NCBI GenBank assembly: GCA_036897525.1
Contig: JAYMTJ010000011.1
Span: forward strand, 118,008-182,007
Reading direction: 5' to 3'
Length of the DNA stretch: 64,000 nucleotides
Source of the DNA: Pelargonium x hortorum
Lineage: Eukaryota > Streptophyta > Magnoliopsida > Geraniales > Geraniaceae
How positions within the stretch are numbered: position 1 is the first letter of the stretch; every line of letters begins with the position of its first letter. Below, in pieces: positions 62,502 to 64,000 of this stretch. The notes under the pieces are model-generated. The model had not been told where the DNA came from, did no database searches, and saw only the letters and a list, made by a program, of their open reading frames with translations. A program made the translations under genes and the position numbers.

Positions 62502-62772
62502 GAAGGTATGGGTAAATCAGTCAGTTTTATTATGTTTCCTGGTTTCCTTCAGCTTTAACGAGAAAGGAATTCTAATCTGGTTTTGCAATTCCAGATAGTA
62601 AATAAAGATTTGAAGCTAAACTAAAGAATTTTCTGTAAAGAAGACAGTCCTTTTCGAGTGTTGCTTTTATAGTCCTAAGAATTCTCTTTCTTGTTGTCAT
62701 AAAGCCTAGCTAGGAAATAGTACTAGCAGCTTAGGTAGCTCGGTATAGATATTTTGGTAAAGCCATGAACTT

Positions 62773-62788
62773 GTGTTTCCAGTTAAAG
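62773..62788 (+). repeat. Dispersed word family GTGTTT..GTTAAA, copy 3
   Basis: GTGTTTCCAGTTAAAG; see 18547-18563. Confidence 0.4.
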
Positions 62789-63180
62789 AATTGTTATAAT
62801 GGAGGCTTCTATATACCTATTTTGTAAGCAAGTTAGTTTATCTTGTGGAAAGCTTGATTCCGTAGGTGTAGCTATAATGGAAACCTGATTCTCTTCTTTG
62901 TATTAGTTCTTCTGATAGGTTAATAACAGATTCTATTTCTGCAGTCGTAGGCGAACACTTGTTGTTGTATACAGGTTGGAATGGATTAGGGTTTCTTAGT
63001 TAGGGGATTATGGAATTCCAGGAGCTAATGGGAAGTCCTTTGTAAGTGTAGTAGGAACTCTCTAGCAGGCCAAGCTCTTCTTTGTTTCTTAGAGGAAATA
63101 AAGGGTCTAATTATTCTATGAAAGACTCTACTAAAGAAGTAAGGATCGAAGGCGTAACCCATGACTACAACTTCTTACTT

Positions 63181-63430
63181 TGTTTGAGCTGCCAATGCCT
63201 AACCCTGAAGCTTAACCTCTTGCCTACGCACTAACCTTAGAAGCTGCCAAAGCAGGAACCTTAGAAGCAGGCCCAAGCGCTGAAGCTGTAACCTGAGCTG
63301 CTATAACCCGAGCTAGACCCATAACCCTACCCATGACTGCTAGACCCAGTAGAAGATAGCCCATGAGCGAGTGGTACTATTCGGCTAATGGATGGAAAGC
63401 AAGCATATTCCCTAGCCAGTGTAGCTATAG
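63181..63430. repeat. Degenerate G+C-richer repeat patch
   Basis: A dense mosaic of related words: AACCTTAGAAG twice (near 63233 and 63259), GCTAGACCCA twice (near 63312 and 63340), and several GAAGCT, GCTGAAGCT and TAACCC variants. C exceeds G about 2:1 around 63301-63360. No frame is open across it. It resembles a tandem array of roughly 25-30-base units in late decay, but the period is not constant. Confidence 0.5.
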
Positions 63431-64000
63431 TAAGCGAGTGTATTCCTATTCTACCTAAGATAGTATAAGATAGAGAGTCTAGATAATTCTTATAGATTGT
63501 GTATAGATTGTATTAGTTGTTAGTCTTATTGTTTAAGCAAGACTCCTCATGTGCTATGTAGCTTATCGTTCAAAGAGGATAAAGCCTTGTAGTATAATGA
63601 GTACGTCCATCTACCCAATCTCAGGAATCCGGGAAATATTATATGCTATTAAACCTTACCAAGTTTAAGGACTTCCTTCCACCAATAGGACAAAAGGATA
63701 ACGAATTATAACAAACAGACTAAATGCAAGTATGTAAAGTAAAGCAGTAAAAGAGATTCTATTTATTGTTGCAGGAGCTCCCTTCTAACATCTAATCTTA
63801 TAACATCTAAGCGGATAGACACTGGTGTATTAGACAAAAAAGGATTCCTTAAGGGTCGGGAAGCATCTAACTCTTTACTTTTACATCTGTAACAACTAAA
63901 AATTGACTTAGCTGGCCTTGATTTCAGAAAAGCTGGGCAACTCGCATATTCTTTTTAGAAATCTTCATTCTTAGAAAGAAAAACTATATATCAACGCTTT
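63431..64000. other. Gene-free tract with a short tandem and a dispersed repeat
   Basis: Holds an 11-base tandem doublet of TATAGATTGTG (63491-63512, last base differing) and copy B of the 41-base repeat (63529-63569). Nothing else recognised up to the window end. Confidence 0.65.
63529..63569 (+). repeat. Diverged 41-base dispersed repeat, copy B
   Basis: Partner of 40967-41007 (33 of 41 identical, ungapped, direct). Confidence 0.6.

Larger units (their letters stand above)
62331..63180. other. Non-coding tract, purine-leaning start
   Basis: 62400-62520 leans strongly to A and G on the plus strand and contains a tandem 9-mer (62484). The rest is ordinary apart from a member of the GTGTTT..GTTAAA family (62773). 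No open frame. Confidence 0.6.

Noticed and set aside
1-64000. Genes hidden by an alternative code (TGA = Trp)
   Set aside because: Not excluded by calculation, but reading past TGA at several places gave no recognisable organellar protein. A six-frame translation with code 4 searched with organelle protein profiles would settle it.

Overview
This 64 kb window holds no protein, rRNA or tRNA gene that I can recognise, on either strand. The longest open frame under the standard/bacterial code is 98 codons, with a non-ATG start. At about 35-37 % G+C (from hand counts of sample lines) roughly 7 % of random triplets are stops, so open frames of 90-130 codons are expected by chance in a window this size. 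I also saw no rRNA core motif, no intact tRNA cloverleaf, no complete group I or II intron core, no transposase or reverse-transcriptase reading frame, and no CRISPR array.

Likely source: a gene-free intergenic tract of a large, expanded organelle genome, most likely a land-plant mitochondrion (confidence about 0.4). In favour: no genes and no recognisable mobile-element proteins; CpG is only mildly depleted in the lines I sampled, unlike methylated plant nuclear DNA; and stretches such as 27.3-28.3 kb and 58.4-59.0 kb read like flowering-plant mitochondrial spacer. Against: the base composition is more A+T-rich than the usual 43-46 % G+C of plant mitochondria. An expanded green-algal organelle genome or non-coding nuclear DNA cannot be excluded. 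A bacterial source is unlikely.

Layout: most of the window is uniform A+T-rich sequence crowded with small near-palindromic words of the type GGAATTCC, GGATCC and GGGGTCC. Set into it are (1) small G+C-richer islands at 6.5-6.7, 13.35-13.56, 14.45-14.7, 20.8-20.96, 42.3-42.5, 58.4-59.05 and 63.2-63.4 kb; (2) patches of strong strand asymmetry, C over G about 2:1 at 10.8-11.5, 23.0-23.2 and 36.3-36.5 kb, and G over C about 2:1 at 23.4-23.6, 26.9-27.1 and 35.2-35.7 kb; (3) patches of degenerate internal repetition at 6.5, 26.9, 28.65 and 63.2 kb; (4) many two- to four-copy short tandem duplications; and (5) compact hairpins, the best at 38,681-38,711, 51,176-51,202 and 42,335-42,366. Several diverged short repeats link distant positions, for example 41.0 with 63.5 kb (33 of 41 bases), 2.5 with 60.1 kb (25 of 30), and a 16-base word family at 18.5, 23.6 and 62.8 kb.

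No genes can be said to work together here. The window looks like DNA that grew by repeated small duplications and insertions and then decayed by point mutation. The structures listed are sequence observations; any function for them is inference.
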